The translations under genes were made by a program, and so were the position numbers. Shown one piece after another: positions 5,475-12,787 of a stretch of 15,564 nt of DNA. Below the pieces are notes generated by a model. The model made no database searches and was not told the origin of the DNA. It saw nothing but the letters and a program-made list of their open reading frames with translations. The stretch is from Patescibacteria group bacterium UBA910 (GTDB lineage: Bacteria; Patescibacteriota; Minisyncoccia; Phycocordibacterales; DATDWN01). Positions within the stretch are counted from its first letter, which is position 1, and each line of letters starts with the position of its first letter. The DNA lies in contig DBEI01000061.1 in assembly GCA_002294445.1 (NCBI GenBank), positions 1-15,564 of the forward strand, written 5' to 3'.

Positions 5475-6682
5475 TACACTATTTTAACAAACCGTCGTTT
5501 CCCTATTTTATATACTCCCGGTTTTGCAATGGTGTTTGGATCAGTAATTTTTTCTCCCGTTGTCATTTCTGAAACTGCACCCGCTTCTACCAACCTTCTA
5601 AACTCTGTCTTTGATTCAACTAATTTATGTTCGATAGATACATCAATCCATGATTGTCCACCACTTACTTCTTCAATTTCCTCAGGAATTCCTCCTTTAG
5701 AAAAAGTTTGTTCGAATGCGTGACGAGCTTTTGTTGCTTCTTTTTCTCCAAAACAAAGGTTTACTATTTCTGAAGCAAGCTTCACCTTGAAATGTTTAGG
5801 ATTTTCTCCTGTTGATAATTTATGTTTAATATCAGTAATAGTTTCAATTGATACATCTGTAACTATCTCAAATGCAGGTACGATCATATCATCTGGCCAA
5901 CTCATTACTTTACCAAACATATCTTCTGGTGTTTGATCGAGAGACACCATATTTCCCTCACTTTTACCCATTTTCTTTCCAGTAGGATCCACCAGAAGCT
6001 TCATTGCAATCACAAACTTTTCTTTATTTTTTATTTGCTTTAATAGATCACGACCCGCAAGCATATTGAATGTCTGATCGTTCCCACCTACTTCCCCATC
6101 AACGTTCATAGCTACAGAGTCATATCCTTGCATAAGAGGATACATAAATTCATGAATATAGATTGGACGTTCTTCTTGTATACGTTTCTTAAACATATCT
6201 CGCTTTAACATCTGATCCACAGTCATTAATGATGAAAGCTCAAGAACATCTTTAAATGTCATTTTTCCTAACCACTCTGAATTGAATTTAAAAAGCGCTT
6301 TATTTGAACCAGAAAAATCAATAAATCGCGACGCTTGTTTTTTATATTCTTTAAGATTAGAAAGAACTTCTTCTCGAGTGAGAGGTTTACGAACTGACGC
6401 TTTATCAGGATCACCAATAGTTGCAGTAAAATCACCAATTAAAAATATAATCTGATGACCAAGTTTTTGAAATTCAGCTAATTTTCGAATAGGAATCAGG
6501 TGTCCCATATGAAGAGTTGGACCTGTTGGATCAACACCAAGGTATAAGGTAAGTTGCTCACCTTTTTTCATACGTGATTGTATAAACGCTTTACTTGGAA
6601 AAACCGCTTCAACACCACGAGTAAGAAAATGTTCTATTTGAGTATCGTCTGTATTTATCTCTGGTTTCTTTTGGAAAAACAT
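5474..6682 (-). CDS. tyrS: Tyrosyl-tRNA synthetase
   Basis: Class I synthetase that charges tRNA-Tyr. Numbered from the ATG at 6682 it has 402 residues, normal for bacteria. It shows the HIGH-type motif HMGH (58-61), the tyrosine-site residues Y181, Q185 and D188 in YPLMQGYDS, GGNDQ (199-203), the KMSKS-type loop KMGKS (237-241) and a C-terminal S4-like RNA-binding domain (about 340-402). KMGKS puts it with the TyrZ-like branch and not with the KFGKT-type TyrS branch. An upstream ATG at 6688 would begin only 2 bases after the -10 hexamer, whereas 6682 is 8 bases after it, so 6682 is the more likely start. The stop overlaps the shared terminator. Confidence 0.95.
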   Translation of the reverse strand: MFFQKKPEINTDDTQIEHFLTRGVEAVFPSKAFIQSRMKKGEQLTLYLGVDPTGPTLHMGHLIPIRKLAEFQKLGHQIIFLIGDFTATIGDPDKASVRKPLTREEVLSNLKEYKKQASRFIDFSGSNKALFKFNSEWLGKMTFKDVLELSSLMTVDQMLKRDMFKKRIQEERPIYIHEFMYPLMQGYDSVAMNVDGEVGGNDQTFNMLAGRDLLKQIKNKEKFVIAMKLLVDPTGKKMGKSEGNMVSLDQTPEDMFGKVMSWPDDMIVPAFEIVTDVSIETITDIKHKLSTGENPKHFKVKLASEIVNLCFGEKEATKARHAFEQTFSKGGIPEEIEEVSGGQSWIDVSIEHKLVESKTEFRRLVEAGAVSEMTTGEKITDPNTIAKPGVYKIGKRRFVKIV

Positions 6683-6690
6683 ATACATAT

Positions 6691-6699
6691 GTTATACCA
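6691..6699 (-). promoter_or_regulatory. Extended -10 promoter of tyrS
   Basis: On the minus strand TGG then TATAAC (complement of 6691-6696) form an extended -10. The distance of 8 bases to the ATG at 6682 implies a leaderless or nearly leaderless message and decides the start. Confidence 0.5.
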
Positions 6700-6706
6700 T
6701 AAACAG

Positions 6707-6715
6707 TGATATAAT
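6707..6715 (+). promoter_or_regulatory. Extended -10 promoter of the penicillin-binding protein gene
   Basis: TGA followed by a perfect TATAAT (6710-6715) is an ideal extended -10. It lies 18 bases before the ATG at 6734, giving a leader of about 12 bases without a Shine-Dalgarno sequence. It is back to back with the tyrS -10, only 13 bases away. Confidence 0.55.
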
Positions 6716-6733
6716 TCTAAATACTTTATTTAT

Positions 6734-8938
6734 ATGAAAAAATACATTAATCACGGTGTTTCTTTGGCTAAAAAGACTCATCATCGAGCAAAAAAAATTG
6801 GTATACGCAATATTATCACCGGACTCACAGCTATTGGAGTTATTTTTCTTGGTATCATGATCATCTGGATTTCAACCTTTAAAATACCTACTCTCGATAG
6901 TTTTAAAGAACGAAAAGTAACTCAATCAACCAAAATATATGACAGAAGTGGAAAAATACTACTCTATGATATATTTCAAAGTCAAAAACGCACAGTTGTA
7001 CCATTTACCGAAATATCTCCTTATATAAAAGAAGCAACTGTGGCCATAGAGGATCAGGATTTTTATACTCATAAAGGTATTAAACCAACAGCATTTCTCC
7101 GTGCAATATTAGTAAACCTCACTTCCTTTTCATACAGCCAAGGTGGTTCAACAATCACTCAACAAGTAATCAAAAAAACAGTTCTTTCTGATGACAAAAC
7201 ACCAACTCGAAAAATAAAAGAGTGGATTCTTGCACTTCGTCTTGAAAAAATGCTTACCAAAGATGAGATTTTTGAACTCTATCTCAATGAAATACCTTAC
7301 GGGGGAAACAACTACGGTGTAGAAGAAGCGAGTCAGACATATTTCGGTAAAAAAGCCTCAGATGTAACCATTGCTGAAGCCGCATATCTCGCTGCCCTAC
7401 CTCAAGCACCTACATTTTATTCTCCATATGGAAAAAACAAAAAAGCACTTGATGATAGAAAAAATCTAGTACTTAAAGAGATGAAACAAGTTGGTTATAT
7501 CACTGATGAACAATATCAATCTGCAAAAAATGAAGTTGTTTCTTTCTTACCAAAAGAAGAAAAAGGTATTAAAGCTCCTCATTTTGTAATGTTCGTAAAA
7601 GAATACCTAGTTAACAAATACGGTGATGATGTACTTGAAAATGGAGGACTTCGTGTAACCACAACACTTGACTACCCTCTCCAAAAAAAAGCTGAAGATA
7701 TTGCCTTAAAATATGCACTTGTAAATGAAGCAAAGGTAAAAGGTAAAAATGATGGATTTGTTGTTATAGATCCTAAGACAGGAGAAATCCTTACAATGGT
7801 TGGGTCACGAGATTATTTCGACAAGACCATCGATGGTCAATACAACGTGACCACAGCTAAAAGACAACCAGGATCTACCTTCAAACCTTTTATTTACGCT
7901 GAAAGTTTCAATAAAGGATACACTCCAGAAACAGTACTTTTTAACACTGAAACTCAGTTCTCCACTGCGTGCCCTGTTGAAAGTATGAGTAGTGTTCCTC
8001 CATGTTACTCACCTAAAAACTACAACGCAAAATACACAGGACCTGTTTCACTCCGTGAAGCACTTGGTTCATCTATGAACGTACCTGCAGTAAAACTCCT
8101 CTATCTTGTTGGAGTACAAAACGCAATCAATCTAGCAAAAAATATGGGTATCACCTCACTTGGCAACCCAAATCAGTATGGACTTACACTTGTACTTGGA
8201 GGTGGTGAAGTATCTTTACTTGATATGACATCTGCATATGGAGTTTTTGCAAACGATGGTGTAAGAGTACCGTATGCATCTATTCTAAAAATAGAAGACA
8301 CAAAAGGTAATATACTTGAAGAATATACTCCAAAAAGTATACCTGTACTCAATCCAGAAAGCGCACGAAGAATATCGGATATTCTTTCGGATAACGTAGC
8401 TCGGACACCACTCTTTGGTTCAAACTCTCTTGTATATTTTGGAGGTCGTGATGTGGCTGTAAAAACAGGTACCACAAACGACAATAAAGATGCATGGCTT
8501 GTAGGATATACACCTAATATTGTAGTAGGAGCATGGGCTGGAAACAACGAAAACACTCCAATGGTTGGAATGTCTGGTACAATTATTGCTCCTATGTGGC
8601 GTGCACTTATGGATGAGGCACTTAAAGACAAACCAAACGAATCATTTATTGATCCGATTAAAGAAGATTCTTATGAGATAAAACCGATTATCCGCGGTAA
8701 ATGGCAAGGTGGAATATCTACAGTTACATACACAAATGCACAAACTACAGATCCACAACTTCCCTACAACAACATAACAGAAACACTATCAGGTGGTATA
8801 CACTCCGAACTATATTGGATTGATAAAGATAATCCTCGAGGACCAGTTCCTACAAATCCCGCTTCAGATCCACAATATCCATATTGGGAATATAGTGTTC
8901 AAAAATGGGTACAATCAAACGGTTATATTACTCAATAA
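6734..8938 (+). CDS. Class A penicillin-binding protein (bifunctional transglycosylase/transpeptidase, PBP1A type)
   Basis: Membrane-anchored enzyme that polymerises lipid II glycan strands and crosslinks their peptides. A basic N-terminus precedes one membrane helix (about residues 25-48). The GT51 domain follows, with catalytic E106 in AIEDQDFYTHKGI and the GGSTITQQ and RKIKEW motifs. The transpeptidase domain has SxxK (S381-K384, in QPGSTFKP), SxN (S447-N449) and KTGT (577-580). All catalytic motifs are intact. The length of 734 residues is typical. The C-terminal tail beyond about 640 is rich in Pro, Asn and Tyr and has no recognisable domain. The gene shows that a real peptidoglycan layer is made here. 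It diverges from tyrS and converges on the DUF721 gene at a shared terminator. Confidence 0.95.
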   Translation: MKKYINHGVSLAKKTHHRAKKIGIRNIITGLTAIGVIFLGIMIIWISTFKIPTLDSFKERKVTQSTKIYDRSGKILLYDIFQSQKRTVVPFTEISPYIKEATVAIEDQDFYTHKGIKPTAFLRAILVNLTSFSYSQGGSTITQQVIKKTVLSDDKTPTRKIKEWILALRLEKMLTKDEIFELYLNEIPYGGNNYGVEEASQTYFGKKASDVTIAEAAYLAALPQAPTFYSPYGKNKKALDDRKNLVLKEMKQVGYITDEQYQSAKNEVVSFLPKEEKGIKAPHFVMFVKEYLVNKYGDDVLENGGLRVTTTLDYPLQKKAEDIALKYALVNEAKVKGKNDGFVVIDPKTGEILTMVGSRDYFDKTIDGQYNVTTAKRQPGSTFKPFIYAESFNKGYTPETVLFNTETQFSTACPVESMSSVPPCYSPKNYNAKYTGPVSLREALGSSMNVPAVKLLYLVGVQNAINLAKNMGITSLGNPNQYGLTLVLGGGEVSLLDMTSAYGVFANDGVRVPYASILKIEDTKGNILEEYTPKSIPVLNPESARRISDILSDNVARTPLFGSNSLVYFGGRDVAVKTGTTNDNKDAWLVGYTPNIVVGAWAGNNENTPMVGMSGTIIAPMWRALMDEALKDKPNESFIDPIKEDSYEIKPIIRGKWQGGISTVTYTNAQTTDPQLPYNNITETLSGGIHSELYWIDKDNPRGPVPTNPASDPQYPYWEYSVQKWVQSNGYITQ

Positions 8939-8975
8939 GTTAAACAAAAACTCCGAAAAGGAGTTTTTGTTTAAC
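8939..8975. terminator. Bidirectional terminator between the PBP gene and the DUF721 gene
   Basis: A perfect 16-bp stem (8939-8954 with 8960-8975) has a GAAAA loop and A/T runs on both sides. It starts directly after the PBP stop and contains the DUF721 stop at 8971-8973, so it ends both convergent transcripts. Confidence 0.85.
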
Positions 8976-9216
8976 GTATATCTGAAATTCCAAAAGGTTT
9001 TAAGTCTTCTAGAATCTCTTTTTTCTTCATAAATAAAGCCATTTTATATGCAGGATTTATCTTTAATACAAGTACATCTTTTTGAATATCAATCAACTCT
9101 CCAGGACATGTGTAGTTAGTATATTTTTGAATAATATACTGTATTTCTTTCTTTTTAATCTCACCAGAATCAAGCAGATTGGTAGCTCGTTTTAAAAATG
9201 AAGAAATATTAAACAT
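8971..9216 (-). CDS. DUF721 (DciA-like) protein, minimal form
   Basis: An 81-residue protein (84 if the GTG at 9225 is used). An N-terminal helical part is followed by GELIDIQKDVLVLKINPAYK, then MALFMKKKEILEDLK and a final ISDIR. The pattern of a strand carrying VLVLKINPA followed by a lysine-rich helix is that of DUF721, the KH-like domain of DciA, an ancestral loader or partner of replicative helicase DnaB. I call it from pattern and context. It follows dnaN by about 20 bases on the same strand, and in actinobacteria DUF721 sits just after dnaN-recF; recF is missing here. No separate terminator follows dnaN, so the two are probably cotranscribed. I prefer ATG 9216 over GTG 9225 because every other gene here uses ATG. 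The stop is inside the shared terminator. Confidence 0.7.
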   Translation of the reverse strand: MFNISSFLKRATNLLDSGEIKKKEIQYIIQKYTNYTCPGELIDIQKDVLVLKINPAYKMALFMKKKEILEDLKPFGISDIR

Positions 9217-9237
9217 ATTAATCACTATATAAAAGCT

Positions 9238-10338
9238 TTACTTATTCATCGGCATCACAAGATAAAGATATGACGAATCACTTGAACCTTTAATAACCAA
9301 CGGACGACCCTGATCAACAAATGAAAATACAAGAGAATCAGATTCTATAGATTGAAAACAATCATTTATATATTTGTAATTAAAACTTACCGTAATATCA
9401 TCCCCTTTTACAACAGCATCAACAGTATTAACATTTTCTCCAATATCAAGATTTTTTGTTTTTACTTCAAATAATTTATCTTTTTGCGAAGCTGTAATAT
9501 ACACCTGACTAAACTTATCACTAAAAATATTAGATATTTTTAGTGCATTTATAATATCTTGCTTGAGCACAACAACTTCTGTTTTAACTTCAGATGGAAT
9601 AATTTTTTTATAATCAGGAAAACTACCATCAACCACTCGAGAAACAAGATAAATACCCTCATACTCAAAAGAAATTTGGTTTTGATTAAAAGAAACAGTT
9701 ACATCATCTGAAATATCCTCAAAAGATTTAATGATTTCAGGGATATTTTTAACCGGAATAAGAATCGATGAAAAATCTTTATGTTTTTTAACCTTTATTT
9801 TCTTCTCAGCAAGTCTAAATGAGTCTGTAGCCACAAATACGATAAACTCTTCATCTGAGTAAATATAGACGCTTGCAAGCGTAGGTTTAATTGTTGATTG
9901 AGATGATGCATACAATACAGATTTTAATCCTTTAATAAAATCTTGGATTGATACATCGAAAGATACACTGTCGGTAAGTTTTGGAATAATCGGAAAATCT
10001 TCAAAAGGAAACGTTTTGATCACTGTTTTAGTGTGTTCAGTAGACACCTTAAGGTTTGTCCCCTCAGTTTCCAGAGTTACATTTTTATCATTAAAGATAC
10101 TTGCTATAAACGAAGATAATATATTCCCTGGAACAGCTACAGATCCTGGTTCTGTAATTTTTACCGGAAGGGTTATATCTAAACCAAGATCCAAATTGGT
10201 TGCTGAAATAGAAAGAGTAGATCCTTCAGCTTTTAGGAGTACACAAGAAAGTACTGGTAGCGTACTCTGACGACTCGTCATCTTTTCCGCTTTCACTAAC
10301 GCCTTCGCAAGTTTTTCTTTCACACATTCGATCTTCAT
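9238..10338 (-). CDS. dnaN: DNA polymerase III sliding clamp (beta subunit)
   Basis: Ring-shaped processivity factor that tethers the replicative polymerase to DNA. The 366 residues fit three clamp domains of about 120 each. Typical features are MKIECVKEKLAKALVKAEKMTSRQSTLPVLSCVLLKAEGSTL at the N-terminus, TDSFRLAEKK in domain two (the conserved TDxxRLA motif), ISNIFSDKFSQVYI in domain three and the C-terminal ending YLVMPM. That ending, close to the peptide-binding pocket, is the classic clamp terminus. The ATG follows a -10 box (TAAAAT, complement of 10349-10354) by 10 bases. It lies downstream of dnaA across the putative origin, and the DUF721 gene follows. Confidence 0.95.
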   Translation of the reverse strand: MKIECVKEKLAKALVKAEKMTSRQSTLPVLSCVLLKAEGSTLSISATNLDLGLDITLPVKITEPGSVAVPGNILSSFIASIFNDKNVTLETEGTNLKVSTEHTKTVIKTFPFEDFPIIPKLTDSVSFDVSIQDFIKGLKSVLYASSQSTIKPTLASVYIYSDEEFIVFVATDSFRLAEKKIKVKKHKDFSSILIPVKNIPEIIKSFEDISDDVTVSFNQNQISFEYEGIYLVSRVVDGSFPDYKKIIPSEVKTEVVVLKQDIINALKISNIFSDKFSQVYITASQKDKLFEVKTKNLDIGENVNTVDAVVKGDDITVSFNYKYINDCFQSIESDSLVFSFVDQGRPLVIKGSSDSSYLYLVMPMNK

Positions 10339-10348
10339 AGTTGTATTT

Positions 10349-10354
10349 ATTTTA
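10349..10354 (-). promoter_or_regulatory. -10 element of dnaN
   Basis: TAAAAT on the minus strand lies 10 bases before the dnaN ATG, preceded by a G-rich GGG on the same strand. There is no Shine-Dalgarno sequence, so a leader of a few bases at most is expected. Confidence 0.35.
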
Positions 10355-10443
10355 CCCTTTTAAAGAATCCTATTGCTATTAAGGGTGTTAATAGAGGGAA
10401 AACTCTTAAAATGGCTCTATATAAAGGTTTAAAAAATATTTAT

Positions 10444-10600
10444 CTGTGGAAAACTGTGGGAAAACTGTGAATAGCTTTGTGGATTATTATAATATCCTTA
10501 TAAATATACACATATAAGCGTTACTTTTACACATACAGTGAGAAAGTTATCCCTGAGTTATACCTATACTAAACCGAGGTATTCCACAGGGTTATCCACA
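10444..10600. other. Putative replication origin (oriC) in the dnaA-dnaN spacer
   Basis: DnaA-box-like sequences cluster on both flanks of an AT-rich centre. Left, reading TGTGGATAA-like on the plus strand: TGTGGAAAA (10445-10453), TGTGGGAAA and TGTGAATAG repeating at 10-11 base steps, then TGTGGATTA (10478-10486). Right, in the opposite orientation: TTATCCCTG (10547-10555), TTATACCTA (10558-10566), TATTCCACA (10580-10588) and a perfect TTATCCACA (10592-10600). Between them, 10484-10515 is almost pure A/T and is a good unwinding element. The flanking genes (dnaA, dnaN) and the switch in gene direction at dnaA/rpmH agree with an origin. The wider spacer 10339-10646 contains no gene that I can support. 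Confidence 0.75.
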
Positions 10601-10635
10601 GGTTTATGTACACATTAGCATATCAATCTAGAATA

Positions 10636-10656
10636 CAAAACTTGTCTTATACAAGT
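10636..10656 (-). terminator. Weak terminator-like hairpin on the dnaA stop codon
   Basis: On the minus strand ACTTGT, a 5-base loop and ACAAGT are followed by TTTTG. The dnaA TAA lies in the loop. The 6-bp stem is short and T-poor downstream, so some read-through toward dnaN is likely. Confidence 0.35.
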
Positions 10657-11987
10657 ATTGATCGTAATTGATTTATTTCGTTAGTGAGATTTGTGTCGGC
10701 AACCATGTCATTTTTAATCTTTTCACAAGAGTGCATCACCGTGGTGTGGTCTCTTCCACCAAGTTTCTCCCCTATTGCTGGGTATGAGATATTAAATTCT
10801 TCTCGAAGGATATACATAATAATCTGTCGAGGTTTTATAATTTCTTTTTTACGTGTTTTTTCGTAAATAAGGTTTTCTTCAATATTATAAAAATCTGCTA
10901 CAGTTTTAACAATTTCTTTTGCTGAGACGTTCTTCTTTGGCTTTGTACTTGTCTTAATGAAGTTTTTTACCTCATTGAGACTTAATTCTTTGTCTTTTAG
11001 TTGAGATTGGCAAATAATTGAGTTTAAAATACCCTCTAATTCACGAATATTTCCAGAAAGTGAGTATGCGAGAAAATCAACCACTTCTTTTGAAAGAGGA
11101 AAATTATTTTGTGTGATTTTTGTTTTAATAATAGCCGCTCGTGATTCTGAGTCTGGGGGTGGTATATCAACAATCATTCCTGCACTAAATCGAGATTTTA
11201 GACGATCTTCGAGATCTTGTATGAGTGCAGGGTGTTTATCTGAAGAAAATATAATTTGCTTATTGTTGTCATATAAATGATTAAAAAGATGAAACAGTTC
11301 CTCCTGCATTTTCATTTTTCCAGACAAAAACTGAATATCATCCATGATTAATACATCGTATTTTCTATATTTCTCCTTGAAAAAGTTTGGTTTGTTGAGT
11401 TGGAGCGCGTTTACATACTCCTGACCAAATTTTTCAGATGTTGTATAGAATATCTTACGTTGTCCGCTTTTGAGATAATTCCCTATTGCTTGAATGAGGT
11501 GTGTTTTACCGTGTCCTGTATTTCCGTAGATAAACAGAGGGTTGTAGACAATTCCTGGTTTTTTTATCACCGCTTGAGCTGCTGCATGTGCGAGCTCGTT
11601 GAATGGACCAACTACAAAAGATTCAAATGTATAGCGAGGATTAAGGTTATCGTCTTTATTTATATAGTAATTATCAAGAGGAAGTTCTTTGTTGATAAGT
11701 TGGGTTTTTTCTTGAGCGAGTTTTAATCGCATATCCTCTTTTGTAATAATGTACTGAAGAGAGTGGAATGAGTTTGAAATATTTCTTAATGATTTAAGGA
11801 TGGTGTTATGAAATTTTTGAGACAACCATTCAGAAACAAAGTTGTTTGGAACAGAAAGAAATACAGTACCATCTTCTATTTTTAAAATATATGTGTCTTT
11901 AAACCAAGTGTTAAAGTTAGGTTTAGAAATTGATAATTCCATTTCTACTAAAACAGTATCCCAAATTTTTTTATTATCTAACTCCAT
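10647..11987 (-). CDS. dnaA: Chromosomal replication initiator DnaA
   Basis: AAA+ protein that binds DnaA boxes at oriC, melts the origin and recruits helicase. All four domains are visible in 446 residues. Domain I (about 1-80) includes FNTWFKDTYI, a short variable linker follows (about 85-115), and then the AAA+ core with Walker A GNTGHGKT (155-162), Walker B DVLIMDD (211-217) and an RLKSRF box (262-267) carrying the arginine finger. Domain IV ends with the box-binding signature GRDHTTVMHS (411-420). The Walker A reads GNTGHGKT where the best-studied homologues have a GGVGLGKT-like loop; the essential Lys and Thr are kept. A TATAAT (complement of 11997-12002) lies 9 bases upstream of the ATG. 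The likely binding sites are in the downstream spacer toward dnaN. Confidence 0.96.
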   Translation of the reverse strand: MELDNKKIWDTVLVEMELSISKPNFNTWFKDTYILKIEDGTVFLSVPNNFVSEWLSQKFHNTILKSLRNISNSFHSLQYIITKEDMRLKLAQEKTQLINKELPLDNYYINKDDNLNPRYTFESFVVGPFNELAHAAAQAVIKKPGIVYNPLFIYGNTGHGKTHLIQAIGNYLKSGQRKIFYTTSEKFGQEYVNALQLNKPNFFKEKYRKYDVLIMDDIQFLSGKMKMQEELFHLFNHLYDNNKQIIFSSDKHPALIQDLEDRLKSRFSAGMIVDIPPPDSESRAAIIKTKITQNNFPLSKEVVDFLAYSLSGNIRELEGILNSIICQSQLKDKELSLNEVKNFIKTSTKPKKNVSAKEIVKTVADFYNIEENLIYEKTRKKEIIKPRQIIMYILREEFNISYPAIGEKLGGRDHTTVMHSCEKIKNDMVADTNLTNEINQLRSILV

Positions 11988-11996
11988 GTTCTAGAT

Positions 11997-12002
11997 ATTA
12001 TA
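11997..12002 (-). promoter_or_regulatory. -10 element of dnaA
   Basis: A perfect TATAAT on the minus strand lies 9 bases before the dnaA ATG, close to leaderless spacing. No perfect DnaA box was seen between dnaA and rpmH (11988-12212), so autoregulation through this promoter is not supported by the sequence. Confidence 0.45.
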
Positions 12003-12160
12003 TCGGGTGCAAAGTTTTAGAACACTTGTTAAAGCCTCTTAAATATGTTAATGTTTTTCAGAATTTCCATATTTGGTAAATTTCGTTGTTGGGATTCAAA
12101 AAATAATTCTCACTGTGCCACTAAGTACACCTCAAATTATTTTTTTCTCCCGTTTAGAAA

Positions 12161-12189
12161 TTTACTCAAATTTGAAACTTCTGTATAAT
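12161..12189 (+). promoter_or_regulatory. Promoter of rpmH-rnpA
   Basis: TTTACT (12161-12166), an exact 17-base spacer and a perfect TATAAT (12184-12189). Transcription would start near 12196, giving a leader of about 17 bases without a Shine-Dalgarno sequence, one of the few genes here with a real leader. Confidence 0.6.
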
Positions 12190-12212
12190 ATAAGAACAAA
12201 CTTAATAATATT

Positions 12213-12377
12213 ATGTCTCAAACATATCAACCTAAAAAACGAAAACGAGCAAAGAAACATGGTTTTCTTTCTCGAACTAAAACTGCTGGTGGAAAAAAGA
12301 CACTCCTCCGACGACGACGAAAAGGACGAGTTGCATTGTCTACTGTAAAACAGAAAGTTTCAATAAAGAAGAAATAA
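12213..12377 (+). CDS. rpmH: Ribosomal protein bL34
   Basis: A 54-codon gene hidden behind a longer overlapping frame. The protein starts MSQTYQPKKRKRAKKHGF, continues LSRTKTAGGKKTLLRRRRKG and ends RVALSTVKQKVSIKKK. TYQP.KRKR..KHGF.SR and the G.K.L.RRR.KGR block are the bL34 signature. Typical bL34 has 44-47 residues; the extra length is a basic C-terminal tail of about 8-10 residues. It belongs to the large ribosomal subunit. Its place between dnaA and rnpA, diverging from dnaA, is the widely conserved order. rnpA starts 20 bases after the stop and must share the transcript. Confidence 0.95.
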   Translation: MSQTYQPKKRKRAKKHGFLSRTKTAGGKKTLLRRRRKGRVALSTVKQKVSIKKK

Positions 12378-12397
12378 TCTGGTTTTAGTCTCATCAT

Positions 12398-12739
12398 ATG
12401 CTTCCTAAAGCACGTAGAATAGATAAAACAACCTTTAAAACATTAACAGGAAGAGGAATGAGTTACCACTCACCTCTCCTGTTTTTGTCTGTATATAAAA
12501 CAAATACAGAAAAACCTACACGGTTTGCAGTGCTTTGTTCTAAAAAAGTCTCAAATCGTGCTGTAGATCGAAATCGTCAAAGACGACGTGTATATAGAGG
12601 TATACAGATGGTACTCCCTCGTATTACTCCAGGTTTTTTGTGTGTATTTACTCTCAAAAAAGAAGCTAAAGATAGTAGTTTTGATGAATTGTTTGTTGTT
12701 ATTGAATCAATCTTACGTCAAGCAAATCTATTTATGTAA
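12398..12739 (+). CDS. rnpA: Ribonuclease P protein component
   Basis: Small basic protein that assists RNase P RNA in trimming tRNA 5' ends. The 113 residues match the family. The N-terminus MLPKARRIDKTTFKTL fits the usual start, and residues about 44-70 carry the core AVLCSKKVSNRAVDRNRQ followed by RRRVYR, which contains the RNR motif (R54 to R67). The C-terminal part with the final helix (SSFDELFVVIESILRQ) also fits. It is cotranscribed with rpmH and has no Shine-Dalgarno sequence. The RNA subunit gene is not in this window. Confidence 0.93.
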   Translation: MLPKARRIDKTTFKTLTGRGMSYHSPLLFLSVYKTNTEKPTRFAVLCSKKVSNRAVDRNRQRRRVYRGIQMVLPRITPGFLCVFTLKKEAKDSSFDELFVVIESILRQANLFM

Positions 12740-12749
12740 TACAATACAC

Positions 12750-12778
12750 TTGCTCTCTGTTTTTTAAAAAGCTACTAT
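12750..12778 (+). promoter_or_regulatory. Possible separate promoter of yidC
   Basis: TTGCTC (12750-12755), a 17-base spacer and TACTAT (12773-12778) end 9 bases before the yidC ATG. The motif would let yidC be transcribed independently of rpmH-rnpA. Confidence 0.4.
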
Positions 12779-12787
12779 TACAAAACT

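Noticed and set aside
8793..9032. 79-codon plus-strand frame crossing the end of the PBP gene
   Set aside because: It crosses a strong terminator and overlaps both real genes.
11988..12212. Second origin segment between dnaA and rpmH
   Set aside because: The stretch is AT-rich but has no good match to TTATCCACA on either strand; the boxes cluster on the other side of dnaA.
12073..12348. 91-codon plus-strand frame between dnaA and rnpA
   Set aside because: It overlaps rpmH out of frame; the bL34 reading is unmistakable and has a proper promoter.
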